A DNA stretch of 64,000 bases, from positions 620,001-684,000 of the forward strand of contig JAXLYO010000002.1 in NCBI GenBank assembly GCA_046351415.1, read 5' to 3'. Below are positions 1 to 8,700 of the stretch, in pieces. A model generated the notes under the pieces. It searched no databases. It was not told where the DNA came from and saw nothing but the letters and a program-made list of their open reading frames with translations. The stretch comes from JABFRG01 sp046351415 (GTDB lineage: Bacteria; Myxococcota_A; Polyangia; Polyangiales; Polyangiaceae). Position numbers and translations under genes: made by a program. Every line of letters begins with the position of its first letter. Position 1 is the stretch's first letter.

Positions 1-433
1 GAGAGACTCCGAACGTCGGGTCACGAAAACCGAGACTGGACAGCTGCAGGTCGGTGGCGAATGCACCGATCGTTACCGTCGCCTTCCAAAACTCCTCGGT
101 TGGCCGTGGCCGCGCGCATTCGACGTCGATGTCACGGGACTCGACGCCCGGACATCCGCTGCCCATGCTGGTCGCGTTCTGGGCGGCCTCTTTGCGAATA
201 CGCGTCAGATCGAAGGCCTGGACGGTGCCCCCGTCGTATTGCAGATCGAAGTCGGAATTGACCACGTAGAGGGCTTTGCCGCCCGGCGACACCGCCAGCC
301 CAACGGGGTAGTACATCGTCTTGACCGGTGGAGCGACACCACCGTCCGTCGAGTAGCAATGAGGGGTGAACGCGAGCAAGCTCAGCGCTCCCAAGAAGAT
401 ACAGGCTCTACCCCTCATCACGAGGGCTTTCAT
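1..433 (-). CDS. Partial lipoprotein, beta-propeller-like, cut by the left window edge
   Basis: An open frame on the minus strand starts at ATG 433 and runs off the window start without a stop, giving about 144 residues. The N-terminus (MKALVMRGRACIFLGALSLL) is a basic-hydrophobic export signal followed by Cys at residue 26, so a lipoprotein is likely, although the lipobox (TPHC) is poor. The mature part has a stretch (VGLAVSPGGKALYVVNSDFD) typical of YncE/surface-antigen beta-propeller blades in which a value is displayed per strand. It resembles in style the lipoprotein at 50620-51804. It lies 39 bp downstream of a 56-aa gene on the same strand, with a hairpin in the gap. The function is unknown, and the C-terminal part lies outside the window. 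Confidence 0.7.
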   Translation of the reverse strand, partial: MKALVMRGRACIFLGALSLLAFTPHCYSTDGGVAPPVKTMYYPVGLAVSPGGKALYVVNSDFDLQYDGGTVQAFDLTRIRKEAAQNATSMGSGCPGVESRDIDVECARPRPTEEFWKATVTIGAFATDLQLSSLGFRDPTFGVS

Positions 434-442
434 AGGCCGGAA

Positions 443-472
443 CGCCCCGAAAAGTCGAGGCTTTTCAGGGCG
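443..472 (-). other. Perfectly paired hairpin between two minus-strand genes
   Basis: Two 12-nt arms (443-454 and 461-472) are separated by a 6-nt loop and pair along their whole length, with one G.U wobble when read as minus-strand RNA. The hairpin begins directly after the stop codon of the 56-aa gene and ends about 9 nt before the lipoprotein start. No T-tract follows, so it is not a classical intrinsic terminator. It could be an mRNA processing or stability site, or could limit translation of the lipoprotein. Confidence 0.5.
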
Positions 473-643
473 CTAAATATCGAGGATCAGCACGCCGCGA
501 TTCTTCTCGCTCGGGTCTTCCGTCGTGCTGAGCGGTGGCGTGATTTGCGCAGGAAGCGGCAGTTCGAGGCGCGGCTGGCTCTCTTCGGTCCGTTCCGCCT
601 GCTCTCTCTTGCGAATTTGCTCGATGATGAACGGCGGTAGCAT
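473..643 (-). CDS. 56-aa conserved-type small protein (MLPPFIIEQIRKRE...)
   Basis: The frame runs from ATG 643 to TAG 473 and encodes 56 residues. It starts MLPPFIIEQIRKREQAER, has a PRLELPLP proline-hydrophobic stretch near residues 24-31, and ends in a hydrophobic tail (GVLILDI). A purine-rich GTAGGA lies about 8 nt before the start. From memory, short proteins that begin with this MLPPFIIEQIR motif and end in a hydrophobic isoleucine-rich tail recur in myxobacterial genomes, but no function is known to me. The charged helix followed by a Pro-rich segment suggests a peptide that docks on a partner. It is probably co-transcribed with the downstream lipoprotein. Confidence 0.7.
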   Translation of the reverse strand: MLPPFIIEQIRKREQAERTEESQPRLELPLPAQITPPLSTTEDPSEKNRGVLILDI

Positions 644-806
644 GGGAGTTCCTACGGTGAAGGAGCCATGCTCGAAGCGAACACGCGCTCTATAGATGGA
701 AGAGTAACGATCGGAACGGTATGGTCAAGTACCCGGCATGCTCTCGAATGGTAGGAACGCGCGTTTCGTATTTCCACGGTGCGCGCGCCGAATTCTCGGC
801 CATGGA

Positions 807-2204
807 ATGCCCATGGCTGCGCGGCAGAAAGCGGCCGTGGGAGCACATGTGGGGCATGTAGGCACGCTGGCCCGGCGCGCACTTTCTTTCGCGGTCGAGC
901 TCTGCCGATGCCTCACGTCGAAGCATCGGTTTGCGTTGTCTTTTCTCGCTGCGTGCGTGCTCTTTCTCGCGCCGAAGCGTGCTTCGGCACGCCCGTTCGA
1001 CACACGCACGTCCGACTGGGAAGGGTGTGCGGAGCTCGTCGCCCTCGCGAAACAAACCCTCGGGCCTCAGCACGTCCAAGTAGGAACGACACTCGACTAC
1101 GGTGTGCTCACCCCGGACGACGCCGTGCTCATCGTGCATCCGGAGCGCACACTCGACGTCGGCAGTCTTTCGCGGTTCATGAAGGGCGGCGGAAGGGTCG
1201 TCTTGTTCGATGATTTCGGAACCGGCGAAGCTCTGCTCGAGCACTTCGGCATGGGGCGCATTCCGGCTCCCGCGCACCCCTCGCAGACCCTTCGTCAAAA
1301 CGCGTCTCTCCCCCTCGCCGAACCCGCAAGCGCGCATCCAACGGTTTCGGAGGTGCAGCGTGTCGCGCTCAATCACCCATCCGCATTGCGGCATCCGAAC
1401 TTGTCTCCAGTGCTGCGCGTCCGGACGACGGAAGGAGACGACGCAATCGTGGCGGTCGCGGGAACCGTCCAGCGCGGACGCTTTTTGGCGGTCTCCGACG
1501 CGAGTGTCGTCATCGACGAAATGCTTCGCTACGGCGGCAATCGAGCCTTTGCTCAAGGGGCTCTGCGCTACGCGATCGACGAAGACAGTTGGGGCAAGCG
1601 AGGAGGAACACTTCACATCGTGACGGGGGCGTTCGACCAGAAGGGCCGATTCGGTGAAGAGGAGGGAGTTTCCAGCACGATCGACGACGCTCTTCGCACG
1701 CTTTCCGACTTCGCCCGAAACGTCCGTCAGGAAGGGCTCCCCACGCCAGCCATCTACGTCGCGTCGCTCCTGCTCGCCCTTTCCGTCGTCGTTTGGGTCG
1801 CGCGAAGGAGCGCCAATCGCTACCGCCACCGCGACCCTGGCTACACGGCGCCAACTTCTGTGCTCCAGCAAAGCGGGCTTCCTGGACGGCATGCGCTGCT
1901 CGCCAGCGGCTATGCGCCGCGACTACTCGTGGCCCTCGAGTGGAAGCACGCGCTCGAGGCGGAGCTGCGCTGGCTCCTCGATGCCGACGCACTGCCGCCG
2001 GCCGCGACACTCCCGGACGAACTCGTTGCACGCGGCCTCTTGGCGCCCTCGCACATGCCCGAGCTGAAAAGCCTGCTGCTTGAGCTCTCGCGCGTCGAAA
2101 CGAGGCTTCTTGCGAAAGGCGCGGACCTTCGCGAGAAAGACGTGGACAGCCTTGCCGCGAGGACCGCAAGACTCCTCGAAACCCTAAACGGGGCGGCCGG
2201 ATGA
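807..2204 (+). CDS. DUF4350-domain membrane protein of the MoxR operon
   Basis: About 465 residues from ATG 807; a start further upstream at 738 or an in-frame GTG downstream is possible. An N-terminal hydrophobic segment ending ALSFLAACVLFLA acts as signal or anchor. It is followed by a DUF4350-like domain containing DYGVLTPDDAVLIVHP and a Gly-rich loop (FMKGGGRVVLFDDFGTG). A single membrane helix (ASLLLALSVVVWVA, about residue 345) separates the external domain from a basic-start cytoplasmic tail. DUF4350 proteins typically sit beside MoxR ATPase and DUF58 genes, as here, and are thought to form an envelope-associated assembly with them. The stop overlaps the next ATG by 4 nt (ATGA), so the operon is translationally coupled. 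The biochemical role is unknown. Confidence 0.8.
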   Translation: MPMAARQKAAVGAHVGHVGTLARRALSFAVELCRCLTSKHRFALSFLAACVLFLAPKRASARPFDTRTSDWEGCAELVALAKQTLGPQHVQVGTTLDYGVLTPDDAVLIVHPERTLDVGSLSRFMKGGGRVVLFDDFGTGEALLEHFGMGRIPAPAHPSQTLRQNASLPLAEPASAHPTVSEVQRVALNHPSALRHPNLSPVLRVRTTEGDDAIVAVAGTVQRGRFLAVSDASVVIDEMLRYGGNRAFAQGALRYAIDEDSWGKRGGTLHIVTGAFDQKGRFGEEEGVSSTIDDALRTLSDFARNVRQEGLPTPAIYVASLLLALSVVVWVARRSANRYRHRDPGYTAPTSVLQQSGLPGRHALLASGYAPRLLVALEWKHALEAELRWLLDADALPPAATLPDELVARGLLAPSHMPELKSLLLELSRVETRLLAKGADLREKDVDSLAARTARLLETLNGAAG

Positions 2205-2293
2205 GAAGGACCTTCCAAAAACTCCGTTCGCTCGGCATGCTGGCGTTCTTTCTCGCAGCCCCGAACGGCGCTAGCTTCCTTTCCGGTCCATGA
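2201..2293 (+). CDS. 30-aa micro-ORF bridging the DUF4350 and moxR genes
   Basis: The short frame begins at ATG 2201 inside an ATGA overlap with the DUF4350 stop and ends at TGA 2293 inside another ATGA overlap with moxR. It encodes 30 residues: a basic start (MRRTFQKLRS) then a hydrophobic core (LGMLAFFLAAP), like a bare signal peptide or a single membrane helix. It may be a real membrane micro-peptide, a translational bridge that carries ribosomes between the two genes, or the remnant of a larger membrane gene lost from the operon. The precise double overlap argues that it is translated. Confidence 0.5.
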   Translation: MRRTFQKLRSLGMLAFFLAAPNGASFLSGP

Positions 2294-3264
2294 CGCAACT
2301 CAGCGACAGCACACTACAATCGACCCGCGACCGCCTCGTCGAGTTGAAGCGCGCCATTGCGCAGGTGTTCGTTGGCAAGCCCGATGCCATCGATGCAATG
2401 ACGATTGCGCTGCTCGCGCGCGGCCATGTGCTCCTCGAAGGCGTTCCGGGCGTCGCAAAGACCACGTTGATGAAGGCGTTCGCTGCGGCGATGGGATGCT
2501 CGGCACGACGCATCCAGTTCACGCCGGACCTGCTTCCCGCAGATATTACAGGCACGTACATCTTGTCCCCCAAGGACGGCACGTTCTCTCTGCGGTCTGG
2601 CCCCATCTTCGCGAACGTGGTTCTTGCCGACGAGCTCAATCGCGCACCCGCGAAGACTCAGTCTGCGCTCCTCGAAGCGATGCAGGAGCGTCAAGTGACG
2701 ATCGAGGGTGATCGCTACGAGCTTCCGTCGCCGTTCATCGTCATCGCGACACAAAACCCCATCGATCTCCAGGGCACGTATCCCCTCCCCGAGGCCCAGG
2801 TCGACCGCTTTCTCATTCGAGTTCCCATGGGCTACCCAAGTCACGAAGACGAAGTGCTCATGCTCCGCACGCATGGCCAGGAAACGAAAGAAGCTGCCCC
2901 GGTGCTGTCGGCCGACGAAGTGCGCAGCTTTCAAGCGCTCGCATCGCGCGTCTTCATCGATGACGATCTGCTGCACTACGCCACCATGCTGACCGCGTTC
3001 ACGCGCAAAGTTCCACAGGTCGTACTCGGGGCAAGCCCGCGTGGGACCCTTGCGCTCGTCCAGGCGGCAAAGGCGTGCGCGCTCGTCAGCGGAAGAGCGT
3101 TCGTCTTGCCCGACGACATCCGTGCCCTCGCAGTGCCGGTCCTTGCCCATCGTCTGGTGCTCGATAGTGACTCGGAGGGAGCCACTCGTGCCCGCGAGAC
3201 AATCATCGAGCAGGCGATCGCAAAAGTCAGCTATCGACCCGCCATGAAACGCGGCGCTCCGTGA
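2290..3264 (+). CDS. MoxR-family AAA+ ATPase
   Basis: 324 residues, the usual size of the family. Walker A is GVPGVAKT (51-58), Walker B is VVLADELNRAP (110-120), and the sensor region ATQNPI follows at about 155. MoxR ATPases act as chaperone-like assembly factors, often working with von Willebrand/DUF58 proteins on envelope or metal-enzyme complexes. The gene lies between the DUF4350 and DUF58 genes with 4-nt overlaps on both sides (the downstream one is GTGA), a canonical arrangement. The specific client in this organism cannot be told from the sequence. Confidence 0.95.
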   Translation: MTQLSDSTLQSTRDRLVELKRAIAQVFVGKPDAIDAMTIALLARGHVLLEGVPGVAKTTLMKAFAAAMGCSARRIQFTPDLLPADITGTYILSPKDGTFSLRSGPIFANVVLADELNRAPAKTQSALLEAMQERQVTIEGDRYELPSPFIVIATQNPIDLQGTYPLPEAQVDRFLIRVPMGYPSHEDEVLMLRTHGQETKEAAPVLSADEVRSFQALASRVFIDDDLLHYATMLTAFTRKVPQVVLGASPRGTLALVQAAKACALVSGRAFVLPDDIRALAVPVLAHRLVLDSDSEGATRARETIIEQAIAKVSYRPAMKRGAP

Positions 3265-4862
3265 AGCTCTACCCTACCGGACCGACGCTCCACGTCGCGA
3301 TGGCGGGGACGACGATGGTCATTCTCGGCGTCGTACTGAAGAGCACGCCCATGATCGGCTTCGGGGGCGCGATGATCATTGCGGTCGCACTCGGACGTGC
3401 ACTCGCTGAAGCCACGGTGAACCAGCTTCGTCGTGCTGGCTTCGAGATGATATGGCGCGACAAGAGCGGCGCGCGCGGAATGGTGACGGAGGTGAGCCGC
3501 AACCACCCGTGTGAACTCTTCATCGAACTGCGCAACCGAAGCGACGCAGATGTTCGCGGCGTGACCCTGAGGCCGCTCGCCTCCCCGCTGCTCGAAGTTG
3601 AGCTTTCACCGCAAGAAATCGACCTCCCTGCGCAAGCATCCGCCGAGATACGCGTCGTGGTCCGGGGAAGGCGCGTGGGGCGCCATGGGTTGCATGGTCT
3701 GTCGATCGTCGCGCGCGGTATCCCCATCGGCGGCGACGCGCTCTACGAAGCGCCCCTCATGTTCGCGAATCCACGCGGCGTCGTCGTACTGCCTACCCCG
3801 ACGCGTGCACTCGCTTCGAGCGCGCGCGGTGGCCGGCAGCGTGCTGGGAGTGTTCACTCTTTCACGTCGCAAAGGCGCGGCGAAGGCGACGAGCTGCGGG
3901 AGCTGCGAGATCACGTCCCCGGCGACCCGTTCAAGCGCATCGCTTGGAAGGCCAGTGCGCGCAGAGGCACGCTCCTCGTGCGAGACACCGAACAAGAGAC
4001 CGAGGATGTCATTTGGGTGTTTCTCGATGCGTCGACGGACCTCGCGTCGGGTCGCGTGGGTCAAGCCCCCCTCGACCTCGCCATCGACGGTGCCGCATCC
4101 ATTTTCGCCTCCCACCTTCGACGCGGGCGCGCGGGCCTCTATTGCTACGCGTCGCGCATGCTCGCGCGTGTTGCACCGACGCGCGGGCCCGAAGCTTTGC
4201 ATGCTGCAGAGCAAGCGCTTCTTTCGTGCACGCTCTTCGCCGATGCCGATCGCTCCGAGCTCGACGAGAGCGAAGTATTGCGACGCGTGCTCGAGCACCT
4301 GAGGCCCCTCGATCCACTCTCACTCGGCGGCGTTTCTCCTTCGGACATCGAAGGGGTCGCGACCCGCGCCGACAGCCTGAAGCAACGGGCCCCGTTCACG
4401 CTTCGTCTTCCCGAAGCCCCCCATTTGCGCGAGGCGCGGCTACGGCACTATTTGGCGGCCTTCGGGATAGAATCTCCTCCGAAAAACGAGGACGCCCGTC
4501 CCCAATCAGAATTCCAACTCGCGGTGGGGCTTCGCTCTCTGCTCGAGAAGAAGCAATCGCCGCCGGGCACGGTGTGCATCATCGCCCCCGTCCCACGCGA
4601 TACGGAACTCCTGCTTCCGGTGTTGCGTGCTCTGCGTAAGGCACGCGTGAGTGTCGAATGGAGGCCCCCGCCGGTCGTCCTCCCATCGACCCCCGGATTC
4701 AGTGAGACCGTCGCTCGTGCGTTGCGTACGCGCGCCGACCTCGAAGAGAAGCTCGGAATGCGCGCCATTCGTCGGGCAGGTGTGACCGTGCGGCCGTTGC
4801 GAGAGATTCCCGAGCCCCTCCTCGAAAGTACGCTGAAGGAAGCCCATGAACGATCCGCGTAA
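3261..4862 (+). CDS. DUF58 (vWA-like) membrane protein
   Basis: 533 residues from GTG 3261, overlapping the moxR stop. Two close hydrophobic stretches in residues 10-55 anchor the protein. The DUF58 core is recognised at about residues 209-246 by GDELRELRDHVPGDPFKRI followed by WKASARRG. The C-terminal region (EWRPPPVVLPSTP) resembles the end of the vWA-like fold. DUF58 proteins pair with MoxR ATPases; many keep a degenerate metal-binding vWA fold. The 3' end overlaps rsmA by 17 nt, so the methyltransferase may be expressed from this operon. Confidence 0.9.
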   Translation: MKLYPTGPTLHVAMAGTTMVILGVVLKSTPMIGFGGAMIIAVALGRALAEATVNQLRRAGFEMIWRDKSGARGMVTEVSRNHPCELFIELRNRSDADVRGVTLRPLASPLLEVELSPQEIDLPAQASAEIRVVVRGRRVGRHGLHGLSIVARGIPIGGDALYEAPLMFANPRGVVVLPTPTRALASSARGGRQRAGSVHSFTSQRRGEGDELRELRDHVPGDPFKRIAWKASARRGTLLVRDTEQETEDVIWVFLDASTDLASGRVGQAPLDLAIDGAASIFASHLRRGRAGLYCYASRMLARVAPTRGPEALHAAEQALLSCTLFADADRSELDESEVLRRVLEHLRPLDPLSLGGVSPSDIEGVATRADSLKQRAPFTLRLPEAPHLREARLRHYLAAFGIESPPKNEDARPQSEFQLAVGLRSLLEKKQSPPGTVCIIAPVPRDTELLLPVLRALRKARVSVEWRPPPVVLPSTPGFSETVARALRTRADLEEKLGMRAIRRAGVTVRPLREIPEPLLESTLKEAHERSA

Positions 4863-5694
4863 ATCGCTGGGTGAGCGCGGGCTTCGGCCCAAGAAGAGCT
4901 TCGGCCAGAACTTCCTGACGAGCGAGGAGACCTCATCCTTCATCGCCGACGCTTGTGTGCCGGCGGCCGAGCAAGGCCAAGCGCGAGTTCTCGAGCTCGG
5001 GGCGGGCACCGGAGCTCTCACAGCGCCACTCTTGGAACGCGCGGAACACGTCGTCGCCGTCGAGCGCGATCGCGATCTCTTGCCGGTGCTCGCAGAACGG
5101 TTCGCGTCGCACGTGCACGCAGGCAAACTCACGCTCGTCGAAGGTGACGCAAAGACCGCGGACATCGTGGAACTCCTCGGCGCGGGCAGCGACGGGCGGC
5201 GAGTTCTCTCAGGCAACCTTCCCTATCAACTCACGGGGCCCTTGCTCGTTCGCGCTGTCGAGCAAGCGCGTGTGATTTCGAGAGCTGTTTTCCTTCTCCA
5301 AGAGGAGGTCGTGGAGCGACTCGAAGCGCCCCCGGACACCAAGATATATGGTGCGCTCACCGTCTTCGTCTCTGCTGCTTTCCAGGTGAAGCGCCTTCGC
5401 ACGGTGGGGCGAAACTGCTTCTTCCCTCCTCCGGAAGTCACGAGCGCCATCGTCATGCTGACGCCGCACGCGACTCCGCGCGCCGAAGAGACTCCGCTCT
5501 TCCGTTCACTCGTGAAGGGCGCCTTCGAGCAGCGACGCAAGACACTTCGCAATGCGTGGTCGCGCCTCGGCACGTCCGAGGAGATTGCTCGCGCGGCGGT
5601 GGACGCAGCGGTCGATCTCGATGCGCGCGGAGAAACGCTCGACGTGGAGGCCTTCGCGCGCATGGCGGCCAAGCTCGCACAGCTGCGAGCCTGA
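4846..5694 (+). CDS. rsmA: 16S rRNA (adenine1518-N6/adenine1519-N6)-dimethyltransferase
   Basis: 282 residues. KsgA/RsmA hallmarks are all present: KKSFGQNFL near residues 16-24, the SAM-binding loop VLELGAGTG (48-56), acidic AVERD after strand 2 (71-75), and the catalytic NLPY (124-127). It dimethylates two adjacent adenines in helix 45 of 16S rRNA late in 30S assembly. The C-terminal half has the family motif FFPPPEVTSAIV. The start overlaps the DUF58 gene by 17 nt. The gene ends 16 bp from the convergent TPR gene. Confidence 0.95.
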   Translation: MNDPRKSLGERGLRPKKSFGQNFLTSEETSSFIADACVPAAEQGQARVLELGAGTGALTAPLLERAEHVVAVERDRDLLPVLAERFASHVHAGKLTLVEGDAKTADIVELLGAGSDGRRVLSGNLPYQLTGPLLVRAVEQARVISRAVFLLQEEVVERLEAPPDTKIYGALTVFVSAAFQVKRLRTVGRNCFFPPPEVTSAIVMLTPHATPRAEETPLFRSLVKGAFEQRRKTLRNAWSRLGTSEEIARAAVDAAVDLDARGETLDVEAFARMAAKLAQLRA

Positions 5695-5710
5695 CCTTCG
5701 CGAGGCAGCG

Positions 5711-8700
5711 CTACTCGCGTTCCGGTGCCCCAAGAGCCTTCAACGCCGCCCTTGCGTCGTCGCGATCGGGATGGTTCTCCGGCGCCATGCGCAAGAACGC
5801 CTGATATCGCGGGATGGCTTCGGCCTTCTTCCCGGCTCGCTTCAACGTTTCGGCAGATTGAAACTCGGCTTCGACGAGCCACCCCGGACGCTGTGTCATT
5901 TTCTCGCCCTCGGAGGCTGCGAACTCGAGGTGCGGCGCGGCTTCCGCCATCTTGTGCTGGAGGAAGAGCATCTTGCCGATTCGATACCGCCAATAAGGCT
6001 GCTTGTCGTTCGCCTGGACGGCTTTGTGCCACTCTACCGCAGCTTGTGCGGGCTGGTTGCGCGCGTCGTAAATCTCGGCGAGCGTCGCGTGTGCTTCTGC
6101 GCGAGAGGGCCGAAGCTCGATGGCGCGCTGCACGTCGCGTAGGGCATCGTCGAGTAGCCCTTTTGCGAGCTCCCAGACGGCCCGCTGCCAGTAGGCATCG
6201 CCGTTCAACTTGTCGATCGCAAGCGCCTTTTCAGAGCTCTCCTCGGCGAGTGCGAGGTTCTTCGGAACGAGCTCGCTCGCCGCCCACGCGACGTACACGT
6301 GGTACTCGGCGCGATTGGGATCGAGTTCGACGGCCCGACGCAAGAAGCGCATGGACTCTGCGACGCTCGTGCCACCTTTCAAGAGGTGAGCTCTCCCCAT
6401 GTAGTGATAGGTCTCCGCGCTTTGCGGCCGGTCGCGCATCACCTTTTCGAGCATGGGGATCGCGTCGTCGGCCTTGCCGATGGTGACGTAAGCTGCCGCA
6501 ACGCGCAGCTGGAGGTCCGCGTCGTTCGGAGCTTTTGCGAGGGCCCCTTTGAATTCGTCGAGGGCCTTCTGCACGTTGCCACTCATTTCGAAGAGAAGAC
6601 CGCGTTCGAGGGCGAGGCCGGGGTAGTCCTTGTCCGTCGCGTACACCTTGTCGAGTTCAGCGGTCGCGGCCGCAGCGTTCCCCATCTTGCGATAGGCAGC
6701 GCCGAGCAGGAAGCGGGTGGCGGAGTCGTTTGCGTTGCGTGCGAGAGCCGCTTGGTAGTGCGCGATGCCCTCTTCGAACTTGCCTTGCGCGACGGAGATC
6801 TCGCCAAAGGCGCGGTCGAGGCGCGGTGAGGTCGGGAGCTTCGCTTTGGCTTCCGCGAGCTTGGCTTCCGCTTCCTTCGCTTTGCCACGCTCTGCGAGCC
6901 AGGCCGCATACCCCACGTAGGCATCGATGGCCTCGATGCGGGTCACGGGTGCAAGCTTTACCGCTGCATCGAATTCCTTCTCCGCCACGTCGTAGTCGCC
7001 GAGAGACGAGAGAAGGCGCCCGTTCCACAAAGCCGCCTTCGACGATGTCGGCTGGGCAGCGCGCAGAGCCGCGAGCTGCTCTTTCGCTTCTTTCGTTCGA
7101 TTGAGTTGGATCTTCGCTTTGGCGACGCCGACGACGGCCCCTATGTCGTTCGGGTCGATGGCGACAGCCGCTTCGAAGCGGACGAGACTCTCACCGTAGC
7201 GCGCTTCGGAGTACAGCGACTCGCCGAGCCCAGTGAGGGCGAGCACATTGGTGGGCTCTTGCTTGACCGAAGCTTCGAACGCAACCTTCGCCTCACCTCC
7301 CTTTCCATTTCGAAGGAGGGCCCAACCGCGTAGCGCGTGCGCCTCTGCCTCGTCCTTGGGTCCGGCGGCTTCTTTGCCTGGCCCTTTGAGCACGCGGTCA
7401 GTCGCCGTCAGCACCTTGTCATAGTTGCCTTCTTCGAGGTGCGCAGTCGCAAGGACGAGGGCTGCGCCCGGGTGCTGCGGTGACTCCTTGATCGTCGCAT
7501 CTGCGGAGATCTTCGCTTGACCGAAGTCGCCATCGAGCAACGCCGCGCGGGCCTTGCCGAAATGTGCACGCGCCCCGCCCCCAGACTTCGACGCTTCGTC
7601 GAAGAAGGCAGCGGCGGCCTTACCATCGCGTGCACGGAGCTCGATTTCGCCTTGAAGGAGCGCCGCCGCCAAGAGCGAAGTACCGCTGGCCACCGTACGC
7701 GCGCTCGCCGCCTCTGCACGGGCCGTCGCGTAGTCGCCAGCGAGCGCAGCACCAGCGCTCCTGCCGAGATAGACGTAGGCGCCCTTTTCTTGCTTCAGCG
7801 TGACGGCCCACCCGTCGGCGCGGTTTGCGCGCGCGGCGTCGGCTCCGAAACGAAGCTGATGCATGCGTTCTACATACGTCGCGTAAGCCGTGAGAGCGAG
7901 CGCTCGAGGCTTCGACTCGTGCGTGAAGGCCACGTCGTCTGCGGCTGCGCGCGCGCTCTGGAACGTGTCGTCTTTCCAACGTGCTTCGGTGGCTTCTTCC
8001 GCGCCCTTGGCAGACGCCGCGTAGTCCTTGGCATGAACCGCATCGAGGATGACGAGGTACCCGAAGGCCCCGTACTTCGTGAGCTGCAAGGCCGCGCCGC
8101 CGAAGAGGACAAGCGTGAATGCGAGCACGGCGATGCTCTTGCCTTGGGACTTGGGCTTTTCGTCGATCTTGCGGACGGGCGTACGCGAGCCTGCTGTCGG
8201 AAGCGAGACTTCGGCCGGAGCGGGACCTTTGAGATCGATGCCTCCGCCGCCACCCGAGGGAGGAGCGAAGCCTCCGCCTCCGCCCGAGAGTTCGATCTCG
8301 CCGAAGTTGGCAGCACTGCCTGCAGAGAGCGGCGGCTCCGAGAAGGGAGATCCTTCGCGAAGGCCGTCCCCTGGCGCTGGAGGAGGGCCCGACGGCAATT
8401 CGAGCTCGAGACCATCGCTCTCTGCCTTCGTGTCGGAGACCGGAAGCTCGAGCTCTCCGAACAAACCCTCGCCGAACCCGGCGCTCGACACGGGTGGCAA
8501 ATCGAGCGGCGGCATCTCGAACTCGGGGACCTCTCGCTTTCGGGCCATCGTTGGCTCTTCCGCAACGAACCCTGCCATCTTCGGTGCACGAGGAGGCGGC
8601 GCATCGAGCTCGATGGCGCCGAAGTCGGCGTTGCGCGCAGTCGGCAGCATTCGCGCATCCGAAACCGTTGCGGGCAAATGTGCCTTCAACGGTGCGGGCG

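Noticed and set aside
690..1892. A 400-codon minus-strand frame opposite the DUF4350 gene
   Set aside because: Composition and lack of motifs mark it as a shadow of the real gene on the plus strand.
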